DNA from: an uncultured Oscillibacter sp.
Lineage (GTDB): Bacteria > Bacillota > Clostridia > Oscillospirales > Oscillospiraceae
DNA length: 31,568 nucleotides
Assembly (NCBI GenBank): GCA_902476875.1
Contig: CABSFC010000019.1
Span: 1-31,568, forward strand
Direction of reading: 5' to 3'
The notes under the pieces were generated by a model that was not told the origin of the DNA, made no database searches, and worked only from the letters and a program-made list of their open reading frames with translations. The position numbers and the translations under genes were made by a program. Position 1 is the stretch's first letter. Every line of letters begins with the position of its first letter. This document shows positions 29,830 through 31,568 of the stretch, piece by piece.

Positions 29830-30089
29830 AATATCGAAAACTGCGAGGATGGGAAGCAGTACCCGGTTCGTGAAAGCCAAGAGAGGGCGCGGATGGTGGG
29901 AGCGCCTGTGAAGCGGCCGGAGAAGTCGTCCCGGAGCATTGGGCTGAAAGTATAGTAGGCCGCAACGGAATCCCTCCGTTACCGGGGAGGGGCGTGGAAG
30001 CGCCCATGAGTGCGGGACTTTCCCGAATCCAGGTGGTACCACGGACAGCTTTGTTCGCCCTGAGCCGAAAGGCTCGGGGCGTTTTTATT
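29830..30089 (+). promoter_or_regulatory. T-box leader (tRNA-Val sensing)
   Basis: Transcribed leader with T-box landmarks in order: a Stem I region starting near 29838 (GCGAGGATGGGAAGCAGTA), an AGAGGG box near 29882, a GUC triplet in GAAGTCGTCCCGG (29925-29927 or 29928-29930) as likely specifier for valine, a linker GAAAGTATAG, and the T-box core AGGTGGTACCACGG at 30031-30044. Uncharged tRNA-Val would pair with the specifier and, through its NCCA end, with TGGT in the core, allowing read-through. It precedes an unknown gene and then valS. Confidence 0.93.
30057..30089 (+). terminator. T-box regulatory terminator
   Basis: 10-bp stem GCCCTGAGCC (30057-30066) / GGCTCGGGGC (30071-30080) with one G-U pair, a GAAA loop, then GTTTTTATT. 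It forms when charged tRNA leaves the antiterminator unstable. Confidence 0.9.
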
Positions 30090-30101
30090 GGGAGGACTGC
30101 A

Positions 30102-30776
30102 GTGGAACGGTTTGTGTTTGAAGGGACAGTTCGGGAATTTGACGTGGCCGCTGAGCAGAACATCCTGCTGCGGTGGATGGAACAGCGAAAAGGGGAGTGG
30201 CTCATCACAGTTGGTTTCTGTTTCGTGATGCTCCTTGGCGGCGTGTTTCTGGCTGTGACGGGCGAGGGCCCTCTATGGCTGCTCATGATATTGGGCATGG
30301 ATGCTGTTTTACTGGCTGGGGCAGCCTGGAATGAATATCGGGGCGGAGACCTGGGAACGGTGCTGGCAATGCAGTACGGCGGCGACCTCAAGCCAACGGC
30401 GGAAAGTGACGCTCAGCTGATGCGCCTGACATTCCAGGGGGATACCTGCCTGATTGCCCGCTCCGGAGCGGAGATTGGCACCTGGGAATGTGAAAGACTG
30501 AAGCGCGCCAGTGAGAGCGACACCACGTTTCTTCTGCGCCGGGGCGCAAAATACGGCTGGAGCACGTTGACTGTCCCCAAAACGCATCTAAAAGAGGGAA
30601 ATCTTGCGGATTTTCGGAAGTATTTGGATGCCCGCCTGAAAGGGCGGCGCACCGTGCGGTATTACGCCATTCCGGAGCGGCTGCAAAAGCGGCTGGAAAA
30701 GGCGCGAAAGCCGATATATCAAAAAATAGGAAGAATGGAATCAATCAGTTCACAGAATAGGAGAGAACACACATGA
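30102..30776 (+). CDS. T-box-controlled membrane protein, possible YcxB-like
   Basis: 224 residues from GTG 30102 (GGGAGG 6 nt upstream, just past the T-box terminator). Layout: a short N-terminal segment (ERFVFEGTVREFDV), two adjacent membrane helices (about 33-53 and 57-75), then a cytoplasmic domain (LMRLTFQGDTCLIARSGAEIGTWECERL...WSTLTVPKTHLKEGNLADFRKYLDARL). The order and the VPK...DFRKYL ending resemble YcxB-like proteins; I hold that loosely. The stop overlaps the valS ATG (ATGA), so the two are co-translated and both sit under tRNA-Val control. Codon use is more AT-rich than in valS. Function is unknown. Confidence 0.8.
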   Translation: MERFVFEGTVREFDVAAEQNILLRWMEQRKGEWLITVGFCFVMLLGGVFLAVTGEGPLWLLMILGMDAVLLAGAAWNEYRGGDLGTVLAMQYGGDLKPTAESDAQLMRLTFQGDTCLIARSGAEIGTWECERLKRASESDTTFLLRRGAKYGWSTLTVPKTHLKEGNLADFRKYLDARLKGRRTVRYYAIPERLQKRLEKARKPIYQKIGRMESISSQNRREHT

Positions 30777-31568
30777 ACAAAGAACTGCCCAAGGTGTATG
30801 AGCCCCAGCAGGTGGAGTCCCGCATCTACAAAATGTGGGAGGACCACGACTGCTTCAACGGCGACCCCGATCCCAAAAAGAAGCCCTTCTCCATCGTCAT
30901 GCCGCCCCCCAACGTCACGGGCCAGCTCCACATGGGCCACGCTCTGGACTCCACCCTCCAGGATATCCTGACCCGCTTCAAGCGGATGCAGGGCTACTCC
31001 ACACTGTGGCTGCCCGGCACCGACCACGCCGGCATCGCCACCCAGATCAAGGTGGAGGAGGAGCTGCGGGTCAAGGAGGGCAAGACCCGCTATAACCTGG
31101 GCCGGGAGAAGTTCCTCCAGCGCGTCTGGGAGTGGAAGGAGAAGTACGGCGGCCGCATCGTGGAGCAGCAGAAGAAGCTGGGCGTCTCCTGCGACTGGAG
31201 CCGCTCCCGCTTCACCATGGACGACCGCTGCGCCAAGGCCGTCCGGGAGACTTTCTGCGAGCTGTACGACAAGGGCCTGATCTACAAGGGCAGCCGCATC
31301 ATCAACTGGTGCCCCCACTGCACTACCGCCTTGTCTGACGCGGAAGTTGAGTATGTGGACAAGCCCGGCCACCTGTGGCACATCCGCTACCCCCTGGCCG
31401 ACGGCTCCGGCGACCTGGTGGTGGCCACCACCCGCCCCGAGACCATGATGGGCGACACCGGCGTGGCCGTGAATCCGGAGGACGAGCGCTTCAAGCACCT
31501 GATCGGCAAGACCTGCATCCTGCCCATCATGAACCGGGAGATCCCCATCGTGGGCGACGAGTACTGCG
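30773..31568 (+). CDS. valS: Valine--tRNA ligase, N-terminal part (runs off the window)
   Basis: The first 265 codons of a class I synthetase usually near 880 residues; the window ends before the stop. Visible: the start PKVYEPQQVESRIYKMWEDHDCF, the HIGH motif HMGH (53-56) in PPPNVTGQLHMGHALDSTLQD, WLPGTDHAGIATQIKVEEEL, NWCPHCTTALSDAEVEY, and the start of the editing domain with VVATTRPETMMGDTGVAV. The ATG at 30773 has AGGAGAG upstream and overlaps the preceding stop. Control by the T-box at 29830-30089 supports the valine assignment. Confidence 0.97.
   Translation, partial: MNKELPKVYEPQQVESRIYKMWEDHDCFNGDPDPKKKPFSIVMPPPNVTGQLHMGHALDSTLQDILTRFKRMQGYSTLWLPGTDHAGIATQIKVEEELRVKEGKTRYNLGREKFLQRVWEWKEKYGGRIVEQQKKLGVSCDWSRSRFTMDDRCAKAVRETFCELYDKGLIYKGSRIINWCPHCTTALSDAEVEYVDKPGHLWHIRYPLADGSGDLVVATTRPETMMGDTGVAVNPEDERFKHLIGKTCILPIMNREIPIVGDEYC

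Noticed and set aside
1..31568. CRISPR arrays, insertion sequences, integrases, attachment sites, replication origins and toxin-antitoxin pairs
   Set aside because: I looked for regular repeats, transposase motifs, terminal inverted repeats and target duplications and saw none.

Overview
The window is GC-rich, gene-dense chromosomal DNA from an endospore-forming member of the Clostridia. A spoIIGA-sigE pair, a valS T-box leader, a cobalamin riboswitch, DUF951, TagO/MnaA and a V-type ATPase point to Firmicutes. The high GC content together with this gene set suggests the Oscillospirales (Flavonifractor/Oscillibacter-like gut bacteria); that placement is inference. I see no rRNA, tRNA, CRISPR array, insertion sequence or phage gene. 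The regions that look accessory are a few small orphan genes.

Layout. (1) 83-3278, minus strand: a B12-type ABC importer (binding lipoprotein, permease, ATPase; stop/start overlaps at both junctions) behind a clear sigma-A promoter, a cobalamin riboswitch and a perfect 12-bp terminator hairpin. (2) 3279-3711: a regulatory stretch with an 18-bp perfect palindrome, two tandem near-palindromic 16-mers, the promoter of the ATPase operon and a strongly folded 5' leader. (3) 3712-12478, plus: a complete nine-gene V-type ATPase operon in the same order as the Enterococcus hirae ntpFIKECGABD operon. The rotor subunit keeps every side-chain Na+ ligand known from E. hirae, so the enzyme is probably Na+-coupled and the folded leader may be a Na+ riboswitch. 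(4) 12507-13849: a class A flavodiiron protein with its own promoter and terminator. (5) 13988-17220, minus: gltX, a SpoIIM-family membrane protein and asnA. (6) 17287-17939: a LysE-type exporter. (7) 17977-22173, plus: trpS, tagO, mnaA and an unknown anchored protein, read as one unit. (8) 22187-22501, minus: DUF951 plus a 30-residue membrane peptide. (9) 22592-26086: an S1-domain protein converging on rarA, an AT-rich orphan and nth. (10) 26100-27276: a three-gene cassette of unknown function. (11) 27296-28125, minus: a membrane-anchored XRE regulator with a shortened HTH and a small membrane protein, with a palindromic operator candidate over the promoter. (12) 28176-29789: spoIIGA-sigE, the mother-cell sigma factor and its processing protease. 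(13) 29793-31568: a T-box leader controlling first an unknown membrane protein and then valS, which runs off the end of the window.

How the genes fit together. The informational genes (gltX, trpS, valS, asnA, nth, rarA) are core. The Na+-type ATPase and flavodiiron protein fit an anaerobic, fermentative life that depends on ion gradients and needs O2 protection. The B12 importer suggests use of corrinoid cofactors. TagO and MnaA start synthesis of wall teichoic acid or a related polymer. The least explained items are the 26148-27233 cassette, the T-box-controlled gene at 30102, the 30-residue peptide at 22221 and the folded leader at 3591.
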